DNA of 64,000 nt from CAYXFD01 sp964464175 (GTDB lineage Bacteria; Cloacimonadota; Cloacimonadia; Cloacimonadales; JAJBBL01), in NCBI GenBank assembly GCA_964464175.1, contig CAYXFD010000001.1:248001-312000 (forward strand), given 5' to 3'. Both the position numbers and the translations under genes were made by a program. The notes beneath the pieces are model-generated. The model had not been told where the DNA came from. It was given only the letters and a program-made list of their open reading frames with translations, and made no database searches. Positions 7,262-16,118 of this stretch are shown piece after piece. Numbering within the stretch: the stretch's first letter is position 1; each line of letters starts with the position of its first letter.

Positions 7262-9100
7262 ATGTGTGGTATCGTAGGATATATTGGGAAAAGAATAGCT
7301 ACTCCGCTGATCTTAGAAGGAATTAAAAGACTGGAATACCGGGGTTACGATAGCGCCGGGATAGCGATAATTGATGAGGATGATAATCTGTTTATCTATA
7401 AAAAGGAGGGAAAGGTTACCGATTTAGAGAGTTCCTTACCACCACCTTCGAAACTGAAAGCCAATATAGGAATAGCTCATACCCGCTGGGCTACTCACGG
7501 AGAACCGACAGCGGTAAATGCACATCCTCACACAGATGCCACAGAAACGATCGCTTTAGTTCATAATGGGATCATCGAGAATTTTCAGATTCTTAAAAAG
7601 AAGCTGGAGGAAGAGGGGCATGTTTTTGACAGTGATACCGATACAGAAATCTTAACTCATCTTATCGGTCATCTTTATCAAGAGACCGGTAATCTGCAAC
7701 AGGGAGTCCAGGAGGCACTGAAATTGGTCGAAGGTTCCTTCGGTATCGCTTTGATCTGTAGTAAATATCCCGGTCAGATAATTGCTGCCAGAAAAGGGAG
7801 TCCAATAATCCTGGGTATCGGAGATGATGAGTTCTTTATTACTTCTGATATAAATGCCATAATAATTCACACCAAAAGAGTTATTTATCTTCATGACAAT
7901 GAAATAGTTACTGTTAATCAGGACAGTTTCGAGATCTCAACTCTGGAAAACGAAGCGGTAGAAGCCAAGATATCAGTTGTTGATTGGGATGTATCTTCGA
8001 TAGATAAAGGTGAATATAAGCACTTTATGCTCAAAGAGATCTTTGAACAACCTACTTCCGTTTTTAATGCTTTTCGCGGCAGATTGATCGAACGGCTTTC
8101 TACAGCCAGGCTCGGTGGCTTGAATATGAGCAACGAAGAGCTGAGAAAGATCAAGGGCATCCATATCATCGCTTGCGGAACTTCCTGGCATGCCGGTATG
8201 ATCAGTAAATATAACATCGAAAACCTTGCCCGCATTCCCGTCAGTGTCGAATATGCCAGTGAATATCGCTACCGTAATCCCATCATTCCGGAAGATACTG
8301 TCGTATTTGTTATCAGTCAGTCAGGTGAAACAGCCGACACCTTAGCTGCCTTGAGAGAAGCTCAGGCGAGGGGAGCGAGGGTTATGGGGATTACCAATGT
8401 CATAGGGAGTACGATAGCCAGAGAGTCTAACGGGGGAGTTTATATGTACTCCGGAGCAGAGATAGGGGTTGCTTCCACAAAGGCTTTTACCTCACAGGTC
8501 ACGATTCTCACTCTTTTAGCCGTTCTGCTGGGTAGAATGAAAGATCTGTCACCGGCTCTCGGCACAGAGTTTATCGAAGAACTGAAAAGGATACCCGATA
8601 AGATTTCTCAGATATTGAAGCGCTGTTCAGAGATAGAAGAAATAGCCTTTAAAATGAAAGATGCCAGCAATGCACTTTATCTGGGGAGAGGAATCAATTT
8701 TCCCATAGCTTTGGAAGGGGCACTGAAGCTGAAAGAGATCTCTTATATTCATGCCGAGGGGTATCCCGCTGCCGAGATGAAACATGGACCGATAGCCCTG
8801 ATTGATGAACATATGCCGGTGATTGCCATTGCCAATACTGACAGCATCTACGATAAAATGATCTCTAATCTGATGGAGGTCAAAGCCCGAAACGGCAGAC
8901 TGATCATCGTGGCTTCTGAGGGTGACGATAACATAAGCAGTCTTAGCGATGATGTGATCTATATTCCCAGGACAATGGATATTCTGCAGCCGTTGTTAAC
9001 CGTTATCCCTCTGCAGCTATTGGCCTACTATGTGGCAAATCAAAGAGGGCTGGATGTGGATCAGCCTCGCAACCTTGCCAAGAGCGTAACCGTAGAGTAA
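7262..9100 (+). CDS. glmS: Glutamine--fructose-6-phosphate aminotransferase (isomerizing)
   Basis: 612 residues, full length for GlmS, which makes glucosamine-6-phosphate for cell-wall and LPS synthesis. The N-terminal glutaminase domain starts MCGIVGYIG, with Cys2 as nucleophile after Met removal, and shows THTRWATHGEP-like and HNGIIENF motifs. Two SIS sugar-isomerase domains follow: ACGTSWHAG near 303, ISQSGETADT near 348 and, in the second, GRGINFPIALEGALKLKE. It ends with the conserved DQPRNLAKSVTVE. GGAGG lies eight bases before the ATG. No glmS ribozyme core was seen upstream. recO starts 12 bp after the stop, so these genes are one operon. Confidence 0.98.
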   Translation: MCGIVGYIGKRIATPLILEGIKRLEYRGYDSAGIAIIDEDDNLFIYKKEGKVTDLESSLPPPSKLKANIGIAHTRWATHGEPTAVNAHPHTDATETIALVHNGIIENFQILKKKLEEEGHVFDSDTDTEILTHLIGHLYQETGNLQQGVQEALKLVEGSFGIALICSKYPGQIIAARKGSPIILGIGDDEFFITSDINAIIIHTKRVIYLHDNEIVTVNQDSFEISTLENEAVEAKISVVDWDVSSIDKGEYKHFMLKEIFEQPTSVFNAFRGRLIERLSTARLGGLNMSNEELRKIKGIHIIACGTSWHAGMISKYNIENLARIPVSVEYASEYRYRNPIIPEDTVVFVISQSGETADTLAALREAQARGARVMGITNVIGSTIARESNGGVYMYSGAEIGVASTKAFTSQVTILTLLAVLLGRMKDLSPALGTEFIEELKRIPDKISQILKRCSEIEEIAFKMKDASNALYLGRGINFPIALEGALKLKEISYIHAEGYPAAEMKHGPIALIDEHMPVIAIANTDSIYDKMISNLMEVKARNGRLIIVASEGDDNISSLSDDVIYIPRTMDILQPLLTVIPLQLLAYYVANQRGLDVDQPRNLAKSVTVE

Positions 9101-9112
9101 AGAAAATGTCAA

Positions 9113-10006
9113 ATGAAGGGAAAAGATAGCTATTATCTGACTGAGGGGATTATACTCAAAAGACAGCAATACCGTGAAACCTCATTGTTATGCCGTTGTG
9201 CCACAAAAGACCTGGGAATCATCGGTATTATTGCCTCCGGAGTTAATAAAGACAAGAGCCGGTTGACAGGCTTTTTCGAACCCTTTTCTCATCTTCAGCT
9301 TGAGCTGCACCGCACTCCCAGAGCGGAGTTATATAATCTCAGGGGTGTTTCACTAATCAGGAATTATCTTCGTCCCGATTTGGATTGTACTAAAGAAGAA
9401 AAGCAAGACGCTTCCCGCCGTTTATCCTCAGTTACTGAAGTTCAAACGGTAAATGAGCCTACGGAGATATCTTTAGCTAAAAAACCGGGATCTGCCAGAG
9501 AGAAGAACAGAATTGATTACCAGGACACTCTCTTATTAAACGCTGCGGCTGAACTCCTTCTGCAAAGTGAATTTGCGATAGGTGAAAGCCAGGATTTCTT
9601 TACTCTCCTTTGCGGTTACCTGAACTATTATCCCTCTTCTCAATATCGACCATTTTATGTCTTCTTAAGATTTGTCTTTAGATTCCTCGATCTGCTCGGG
9701 ATTTCTCTTAATGCCAGCTGCTTCCGGTGTACCGATAGCTCTTTTATCTATTTCTACCCTCAGGCTGACGGTTTTATTTGCGAAAAATGCCGGGATGGAA
9801 TTTTTCCTGAAAACCTAATCAGACTCGGAAAAGAGACGGTAGAGGTTCTTGGTAATATCTATCATTTAGCTGCCGTAAAAGACAGAGAGATTACCAGGCA
9901 GACGGTGGAGGAGATCAGGAATGTGATAATCATTCATCTTGCTAACCATTACAATAAAAGATTTCATCTGCACAGTCTGAATGATTATCAGAACAAAGAA
10001 GAATGA
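9113..10006 (+). CDS. recO: DNA repair protein RecO
   Basis: 297 residues, longer than the typical 230-250. The N-terminal OB fold is clear (TEGIILKRQQYRETSLLC; IIASGVNKDKSRLTGFFEPFSHLQLEL). A helical domain follows, with a zinc-ribbon-like pair of CxxC motifs (CFRCTDSS and CEKCRDG around residues 203-226). The extra length comes from a hydrophilic insertion at about residues 88-135 between the OB fold and the helical part. RecO loads RecA onto SSB-coated DNA with RecR in gap repair. The gene follows glmS by 12 bp and has a weak ribosome site, suggesting translational dependence. Confidence 0.93.
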   Translation: MKGKDSYYLTEGIILKRQQYRETSLLCRCATKDLGIIGIIASGVNKDKSRLTGFFEPFSHLQLELHRTPRAELYNLRGVSLIRNYLRPDLDCTKEEKQDASRRLSSVTEVQTVNEPTEISLAKKPGSAREKNRIDYQDTLLLNAAAELLLQSEFAIGESQDFFTLLCGYLNYYPSSQYRPFYVFLRFVFRFLDLLGISLNASCFRCTDSSFIYFYPQADGFICEKCRDGIFPENLIRLGKETVEVLGNIYHLAAVKDREITRQTVEEIRNVIIIHLANHYNKRFHLHSLNDYQNKEE

Positions 10007-10053
10007 GCGGAGAGAGATAAACCTGGTATGAAACAAAAGGAAATGAGTTATCA

Positions 10054-12675
10054 ATGGAACTGATTATCAGTCATTCTAATTGCGATTTTGACGGTTTTGC
10101 CTCTATGCTGGCAGCTTCATTGTTATATCCTCAGGCAAGAGTGTGTATGATTGGCTCCAGGGAAGGAAACCTTAAGAGATTTCTGGAAAGATATCATAAC
10201 AAATTCGAGATAATAAAAGAGAAAAACGTCTCCATGGAAGAAGTGAGTAAGATAATCAGTGTAGATAACAGGGACGTGACAAGAATGGGTAAGGTCGGGG
10301 ATTATCTTGCAGCCAACAGAGAAGAAATGAAGAGAATAACGATCATCTGCTACGATCACCATCCCTCTTCTCAAAACGACATAGAGAGCGATTATTCTCA
10401 TGTAGAATTAACCGGAGCCTGCACTACCATAATGCTCACTTTTCTTAAGAACGCCGGAATACAGATATCTCCTTTTTATGCTTCGATTTTTGCTCTCGGG
10501 ATCTATGAGGATACCGGTAACTTTCTCAATGCCAGTATTACTGCCAATGATTTTGCCGCGGCTTCATATCTCTTCTCAGTTGGGGCTTCTCTCGATCTCA
10601 TCAGAGAATTTCTGCCGAAAGAGTTCTCGCCCAGGCAGCTGGAGTTAACAAACAAAATGTTGTCTCTCTGTGAGACAATCTCAATCAAAGGGATGGAAGT
10701 TTCCTTTATTGAACTGAGAACAGAGGGCTACCGGGATGATATCGCTTATCTGCTGCAAACTGTGAAAGCAAGCCGTAACCTGAAACTAATATTCTGTATC
10801 TGCTACCGGGAGGAGAAAGTACAGGTTATTGCCAGAAATGATTATGAGTTTATCTTTCTGGACAAACTACTGCAAGAATTAGGGGGTGGGGGACACAGAT
10901 CAGCCGGTTTTGCATCTCTCCCTAAAGAAGAAGCGGATAATCTCAAGAACCGGATAATTGATCTGCTGGAGCAACAGGTCGTCGATTACGGAACTGCTTC
11001 TGATATCATGACTGTTCCGGTCGATATCGCTCCCCGCAGCTTGAAAATATCGGAAGCCAGAGAGTTTCTTATTAGTAAACACTACAGTACCCTCATAATA
11101 GGTGATGAGAACAGAATAGCAGGGATCCTGACCAAAAAAGACATAAGCCGGGCGATACATCACCAGATGAGTGATATGCCGGTAGAGAGCTGTATGTCTT
11201 TGAATGTGATAACCGTCAAAGAGAATGAATCGATCTATAAGGTCTATAAAACAATGGTCGATTTTAATATCGGAAGGATCCCGGTTACCGACAATGAGGG
11301 TAGAGTGACAGGGATTATTACCCGCAGCGATCTTTTACACTATCATTTTCATTTTCAATTTAAGAAAAAAGAGGCCAAAGCAGATTTCGAAAGTATCAAG
11401 CAATTAATGCTGAAAAACCTTGAGAAGGAGATTATTGAACTCCTTAAACAAGCCGGGCATGTGGCAGAAACCTTAGGAATGAAGGCTTACATTGTAGGAG
11501 GTTTTGTCCGTGATCTGATCATGCAAAGATACAACTACGACCTTGATCTGGTAATCGAAGGGGATGGACTGCTGTTCGCTGAAAAGTTTACTGAGAAATT
11601 CGGGAAGAAAATGAAACCGTTTCCCCAATTTGGAACGGCTTATGTTGTGCTAAAGAATAACCGGAAAATAGATATCGCCACCGCCAGAACGGAATTTTAT
11701 GCAGGTTCGGGAAGTCTTCCGGATGTCGAATATTCCAATATACGTAATGATATCTACCGGAGAGATTTTACTATAAACAGTCTGGCAGTAAGTTTAAATC
11801 CGAAGCAGTTTGGCATCTTGCACGATTATTTCGGGGGAAGAAGGGATATCCGCTTAGGGCTGATAAAGGTTCTCAATAATATGAGTTTCATCGAGGATCC
11901 GATCAGGGTCTTAAGAGCTATCCGTTTTGAGCAGAGATTCGGTTTTACGATCGAGGAGAAAACATTGCACCTGTTAACCGGCAGTCTCAGGCAGAAAAGT
12001 CTAAAAACAGTTTCTGTGGAAAGGATTCGATCGGAACTGATAATTTCGTGTAAAAAAGGTGCTGCGGATAGTTTCTTCTATAGGCTGGAAGAACTGGGAA
12101 TCCTCAAAGATATCAATATCAACCTTGTCTTTACCACAAAAAAGAGAGAGATCTGCCGCAGAATAAATGATCTCTCTATCTGGTTTGCTAACAGTTTCCC
12201 GGCAGAAGACCTGGAGACCTGGATATGCTATCATTTAGCTCTCTTAGAGGACTTGAGTCTCCGGATCCGGATCAAGATAACCAAGCAGCTTAAGTATTCG
12301 AATTATTTTGTGGATTGTGTGTATAAAGTTGTCCGTTTTACTGAAACCACTCTCAAAGAGCTTGAGATTCTCGAGAACAAAGGAGAGATCGCTTTTCTCC
12401 TGAAAAATCTCAACAAGGAATCTATTATCTACTTGATCGCTTATGCAGATAATCTGCGTCTAAAAGAGAAGTTGCTCTATTATCTGACAACAAGCAGATT
12501 TGTCAGGACAGAACTGGATGGTGACGATTTGATCGAACTGGGAGTACCTGAAGGGAAAGAGATAGGAGTGATCTTATCCGAATTATGGAAGGCGAAGATC
12601 AATCATGAACTTCCCGATAAAGAGGCAGAATTATCCTATGTTAAGAAACTTCTGAAGGAAAGATCAAAGGCTTGA
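10054..12675 (+). CDS. DHH phosphoesterase / CBS pair / tRNA nucleotidyltransferase multidomain protein
   Basis: 873 residues. Residues 1-310 are a DHH phosphoesterase: SNCDFDGFAS, DNRD, YDHHPSS, then a DHHA1 part with GGGGHRSAGF. Residues about 312-430 hold two CBS domains (ASDIMTVPVDIA and VESCMSLNVITV), which usually bind adenine nucleotides. Residues about 460-600 are a class II nucleotidyltransferase head: YIVGGFVRDLIM, YDLDLVIEGDG (the DxD pair) and RRDFTINSLA. The remainder is the helical tRNA-binding part, including FIEDPIRVLRAIRFEQRF. This architecture is known for bacterial CCA- or A-adding enzymes, in which the DHH part may degrade RNA or nucleotides. It is the last gene of the glmS operon and converges on the next gene with a 2-bp gap. 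Confidence 0.93.
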   Translation: MELIISHSNCDFDGFASMLAASLLYPQARVCMIGSREGNLKRFLERYHNKFEIIKEKNVSMEEVSKIISVDNRDVTRMGKVGDYLAANREEMKRITIICYDHHPSSQNDIESDYSHVELTGACTTIMLTFLKNAGIQISPFYASIFALGIYEDTGNFLNASITANDFAAASYLFSVGASLDLIREFLPKEFSPRQLELTNKMLSLCETISIKGMEVSFIELRTEGYRDDIAYLLQTVKASRNLKLIFCICYREEKVQVIARNDYEFIFLDKLLQELGGGGHRSAGFASLPKEEADNLKNRIIDLLEQQVVDYGTASDIMTVPVDIAPRSLKISEAREFLISKHYSTLIIGDENRIAGILTKKDISRAIHHQMSDMPVESCMSLNVITVKENESIYKVYKTMVDFNIGRIPVTDNEGRVTGIITRSDLLHYHFHFQFKKKEAKADFESIKQLMLKNLEKEIIELLKQAGHVAETLGMKAYIVGGFVRDLIMQRYNYDLDLVIEGDGLLFAEKFTEKFGKKMKPFPQFGTAYVVLKNNRKIDIATARTEFYAGSGSLPDVEYSNIRNDIYRRDFTINSLAVSLNPKQFGILHDYFGGRRDIRLGLIKVLNNMSFIEDPIRVLRAIRFEQRFGFTIEEKTLHLLTGSLRQKSLKTVSVERIRSELIISCKKGAADSFFYRLEELGILKDININLVFTTKKREICRRINDLSIWFANSFPAEDLETWICYHLALLEDLSLRIRIKITKQLKYSNYFVDCVYKVVRFTETTLKELEILENKGEIAFLLKNLNKESIIYLIAYADNLRLKEKLLYYLTTSRFVRTELDGDDLIELGVPEGKEIGVILSELWKAKINHELPDKEAELSYVKKLLKERSKA

Positions 12676-12677
12676 TT

Positions 12678-14288
12678 TTATTCCATGAAAGGGTAACGGT
12701 AGTCCTTCGGAGGAAGGAAATTAACCTTTACCGAACGGAGGGAGATCCAGCGGAATAGATTGGCAATGGACCCTGCCTTATCATTGGTTCCTGATTTTCT
12801 GCCTCCTCCAAAAGGTTGTTGACCGACAACAGCTCCCGTTGGTTTATCATTGATATAAAAATTACCGGCACTATGCCGCAGATATTTCTCCGCCTCGACA
12901 ATACTCTTCTGCTCCCGGGCAAAAACAGCACCCGTAAGTCCGTATCCGGAGGTAGCATCACAAAGCTTGAGGGTCTCTCTATACTCTTCGTCCGGGTAGA
13001 TATAGAGAGTCAGGACCGGACCGAAGATCTCTTCCGTCATTGTTTTAAACTGAGGATTATTAGCTTTGATTACTGTTGGAGAGATAAAAAATCCTTCGGA
13101 ATCGTTATACTCTCCACCATATATGATCTCGGCATCTTTAGTTTTCTTTATCTCATCCAGATAACCGGTAATCTTCTGGAAACTCTTTTTGTCTATCACA
13201 GCATTATGAAAATTATGCCAGTCTGCCGGACTTCCGGTCTTGATTGAAGCAAGAGCAGTAACCAATTTTTCCCGGAACTCATTCCAAATGCTTTGGGGAA
13301 GATACATTCTGGAGGCTGCAGAACACTTTTGACCCTGATATTCGAATGCACCCCTGATCGTTGCTGCCGTCAACTGCTCCAGATCTGCGGAGTTATGGAC
13401 AAATATAAAATCCTTTCCCCCTGTCTCCCCGACAATTCGGGGGTAATTATGGTAGTCTGCAATATTCTGGCCAACGGTCTGCCAGATTTTGTTAAAGACA
13501 GTGGTACTGCCGGTGAAATGGACACCGGAAAGAGCCGGATCACCTAAAACAAGATCACCGATTTCTGAACCGGAACCGGGGATCAGGTTAATTACCCCCT
13601 CAGGTAAACCTGCCTCCTGAAGGACTTTCATAATGAAATAAGCGGGATAGACAGCATTACTTGCCGGCTTCCATAAGACAGTATTACCAAGTATTGCCGG
13701 AGCTGTTGGCAGATTCCCTGCGATAGAAGCAAAATTAAAAGGTGTAACAGCAAAAATGAATCCCTCTAAAGGTCTCGGATCAAGGTAATTCCATTCGCCC
13801 TGAGGGGAGATTAAGGTATGCTTCCGCCATATTTGTTCTGCCAAATAAGGATTAAAGCGCCAAAAATCTATCAATTCGGCAGTATCTATCTCTGCCTGAT
13901 GAACGTTTTTACTGAGACTCAGCATGACAATAGCATTGAAAGTATAACGGTATTTCCTGCTGAGGAGTTCGGCAGCTTTTAAAAACACTGCTGCTCTGTG
14001 CTGATAAGGGAGCGATGACCAATCCTGCCAGGCATTTCCGGCAGCCTTTATCGCTTCTTCTATTCCCTGTTTATCTATCTGGTGATAAACTCCTAATTTG
14101 TGCCGGAAATTGTGCGGTTCGACAATCTCAGCTCTATTCTCTGTTCTGATCTCTCTGCCGTTCACTATTGCCGGAATATCAATAAAGTCGGAAGAAATCC
14201 TTTCTAACTCTGCCTGTAACAAGGCTCTCTCTTTACTATCCGGACTGTAAGCTTGGATATTTTCATTTTGCGGTTGCGGTATAATCAT
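12678..14288 (-). CDS. pruA: 1-pyrroline-5-carboxylate dehydrogenase
   Basis: 536 residues, an aldehyde dehydrogenase of the P5C dehydrogenase group, which oxidises glutamate-5-semialdehyde to glutamate with NAD in proline or arginine/ornithine breakdown. Visible motifs: FNFASIAGNLPTAPAILGNT and LWKPAS (cofactor site), FTGSTTVFNKIW, the general base in VGETGGKDF, the nucleophile Cys in GQKCSAASR and EEIFGPVL. The length matches the stand-alone mitochondrial-like type (about 540), not the PutA fusion, and no proline dehydrogenase lies beside it in the window. GGGGG precedes the ATG. It is divergent from a TetR regulator, which may control it. A -10-like TATTAT lies at 14333-14338 on this strand, without a good -35. 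Confidence 0.93.
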   Translation of the reverse strand: MIIPQPQNENIQAYSPDSKERALLQAELERISSDFIDIPAIVNGREIRTENRAEIVEPHNFRHKLGVYHQIDKQGIEEAIKAAGNAWQDWSSLPYQHRAAVFLKAAELLSRKYRYTFNAIVMLSLSKNVHQAEIDTAELIDFWRFNPYLAEQIWRKHTLISPQGEWNYLDPRPLEGFIFAVTPFNFASIAGNLPTAPAILGNTVLWKPASNAVYPAYFIMKVLQEAGLPEGVINLIPGSGSEIGDLVLGDPALSGVHFTGSTTVFNKIWQTVGQNIADYHNYPRIVGETGGKDFIFVHNSADLEQLTAATIRGAFEYQGQKCSAASRMYLPQSIWNEFREKLVTALASIKTGSPADWHNFHNAVIDKKSFQKITGYLDEIKKTKDAEIIYGGEYNDSEGFFISPTVIKANNPQFKTMTEEIFGPVLTLYIYPDEEYRETLKLCDATSGYGLTGAVFAREQKSIVEAEKYLRHSAGNFYINDKPTGAVVGQQPFGGGRKSGTNDKAGSIANLFRWISLRSVKVNFLPPKDYRYPFME

Positions 14289-14382
14289 CGTTTTCCCCCT
14301 TTTATATACTTTTTTGTCTTCTTATGGATAAGATAATACGAGAGCAGCTTTCGCTTAAATATTTTTTCCATCATCATATCTC

Positions 14383-14455
14383 CAGCCTAAATTGAGTTAG
14401 AGATGAGTTCAGGCTGCAAATAAATACTTGACTTCTTGTAAGTACAGCCTGAGCT
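14383..14455. promoter_or_regulatory. Candidate operator array between pruA and tetR-type gene
   Basis: Three copies of the core CAGCCT/AGGCTG lie at 14383-14388, 14411-14416 (inverted) and 14445-14450. The last two extend into an 11-bp inverted repeat with one mismatch (14406-14416 against 14445-14455), spaced 28 bp. A smaller repeat, TACTT/AAGTA, lies inside at 14425-14444 and overlaps a TTGACT hexamer. The position between divergent genes, one of them a TetR regulator, makes binding by that regulator plausible, though spacing of about three helical turns is wider than a classic single TetR operator. Confidence 0.4.
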
Positions 14456-14502
14456 AAGTTGTTGAATAAAAGCTCAGATAAACTTATTAAGGATTGGTTG
14501 TT

Positions 14503-15111
14503 ATGGCAGCGAAGAAAAAGAGGGAACTCACCCTCAAAGGTCAGAAAACTAAAGAAAAGATACTTGATACAGCTCTGGAACTCTTCTCAAAATACGGCTA
14601 TAATCAAACTACGATAACCGAGATCAGCAATAAAGCGGGTATTGCAGAGGGGACAATTTATATCTATTACCAAAGCAAGGAAAAACTGATGCTGCAAGCT
14701 ATCAACAAAGCGATCAATATCGTTATCACCGAGATAGATAAGATCATTGGTGATGAGCCCAACCCTCTGGCGAAATTCTATGCCTTTTTTGAAGCGAGTA
14801 TCAACGTTTTCTCTAAACGACCCGATTTGGCTCGTTTCATTGTAATAGAGCAATTTAATCTTAGTCAGCTGTCGATCAATGATGCTGAATATACAGGTTT
14901 CAAAGATATTATTGACTATGTAAAGAAAATATGCGAAGCTGCTGTCGAAAAGGGCTATCTACGCGAAGTTGATATTGATATTCTCGTTTTTAAATGTCAT
15001 GGGATGATCGACAGTCTGCTTAAATTCTGGATAATTAGTGATTATCAGGCAGATATGCTCTATGTAAAGAATAAGCTGCTGGAGATGCTAATGTTCGGCT
15101 TGGTTCCCTGA
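14503..15111 (+). CDS. TetR/AcrR family transcriptional regulator
   Basis: 202 residues. The N-terminal helix-turn-helix is canonical: TKEKILDTALELFSKYGYN, TTITEISNKAGIAEGTIYIY, YQSKEKLM. The C-terminal ligand domain (about 70-200) has no diagnostic motif, so the ligand is unknown. The start is ATG 14503, because AAGGA at 14489-14493 lies nine bases upstream; an earlier in-frame TTG overlaps less well. It is divergent from P5C dehydrogenase with inverted repeats in between, so autoregulation and control of that gene are the simplest hypothesis. Confidence 0.9.
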   Translation: MAAKKKRELTLKGQKTKEKILDTALELFSKYGYNQTTITEISNKAGIAEGTIYIYYQSKEKLMLQAINKAINIVITEIDKIIGDEPNPLAKFYAFFEASINVFSKRPDLARFIVIEQFNLSQLSINDAEYTGFKDIIDYVKKICEAAVEKGYLREVDIDILVFKCHGMIDSLLKFWIISDYQADMLYVKNKLLEMLMFGLVP

Positions 15112-15155
15112 CCGAGCAACTATGAAAACGAAAGCCTCTGCGGACAGGATATCTC

Positions 15156-16094
15156 TCAACTGCTGAGACTTCCGGGCTTTATTCCTAAAAGCTGATGGAA
15201 AATGTTTCTCTTCTTTTTCTTTTGGAACGCTTCCGGTACTGTTTTTCGACTGAACACTCTTTTTTTGAGCACACTCATCGTTTCGGAAACGATGTTTCTG
15301 AAGGTATCATAAAAAAACTTTGAGGAAGGATAGAGGTCTGTATCGCTGCTAATATAGATTTTTTTACAATAGTTCTCGGTAATCAACGATACCCAGGTAA
15401 AGATTGCTGCGTTGATGTAACCGTCTGCTAAGGAAGAGAATACCTTATTGAGGAACGGAACACTTTTCAATATATCTCCCGCCATCTTGCTCATGAATTC
15501 TTCAACAGCAAATTCTACCAAGCCAGAACCCCCGATAGCCATCGAGACATAAACTTTCTTAAGGATACTGAAAAGCTCTCTGTCCGGCACTCTTCCGTGG
15601 TAGAGAACAAAAATCTCCTTGATCATCCCGATACTTCCCGACAGGATAAAAAAGGCATCGAGAAATCCGTTCTGGGCAAGACCAGTAGTCAGAAAGATCC
15701 TCATAACATATTTACGACGGATCAAATCACATTGCTTACTTAGAACTGCAATTGCTCTATCATAACTCTCTTCATCATCGGAGAGTGAATTGACATCGAA
15801 TCCGATGTTCAACAGGTAACGGTTTCTCCGGAAATTTTCTATTCTTTTTCTTCTTAAGACCGCTATCTTTCTGGCATCTGAAGTCACAGTATAAACTTTG
15901 GAAATAGAGAAAATCCTGAATAGCGGCAGTATTACAAGCAGAAAGAAGAGCAGAACAACAGCACTAACCGTTGCATACATCAAATAGGGGTGCAGAGATC
16001 GGGTATAATGAATGAGTGAAACAAATTCCTTGAAGATGAGATAAAAAACGAACAGGGAAAGAAAAAACAGAATCCTGTAAATCATTTTCCACAT
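15156..16094 (-). CDS. DUF697 family membrane protein
   Basis: 312 residues. Two N-terminal membrane helices (IYRILFFLSLFVFYLIF and YLMYATVSAVVLLFFLLVIL) are followed by a soluble linker and a DUF697-type helical region. Its recognisable block is GLAQNGFLDAFFILSGSIGM, then VYVSMAIGGSGLVEFAVEE. The C-terminus is strongly basic. DUF697 also occurs in YcjF-like and GTPase-linked proteins; the function is unknown. It starts 24 bp after the end of the M55 peptidase gene on the same strand and is probably co-transcribed with it. The family call rests on pattern memory only. Confidence 0.65.
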   Translation of the reverse strand: MWKMIYRILFFLSLFVFYLIFKEFVSLIHYTRSLHPYLMYATVSAVVLLFFLLVILPLFRIFSISKVYTVTSDARKIAVLRRKRIENFRRNRYLLNIGFDVNSLSDDEESYDRAIAVLSKQCDLIRRKYVMRIFLTTGLAQNGFLDAFFILSGSIGMIKEIFVLYHGRVPDRELFSILKKVYVSMAIGGSGLVEFAVEEFMSKMAGDILKSVPFLNKVFSSLADGYINAAIFTWVSLITENYCKKIYISSDTDLYPSSKFFYDTFRNIVSETMSVLKKRVFSRKTVPEAFQKKKKRNIFHQLLGIKPGSLSS

Positions 16095-16118
16095 AAGCCG
16101 CTGCTCCCTGAAAAGCCC

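Noticed and set aside
12660..12690. Small hairpin at the convergent stop codons of the nucleotidyltransferase and P5C dehydrogenase genes
   Set aside because: Only five base pairs and no clear T-run; not enough for a terminator call.
12816..13247. 143-codon plus-strand frame
   Set aside because: Fully antisense to P5C dehydrogenase, whose catalytic motifs are intact.
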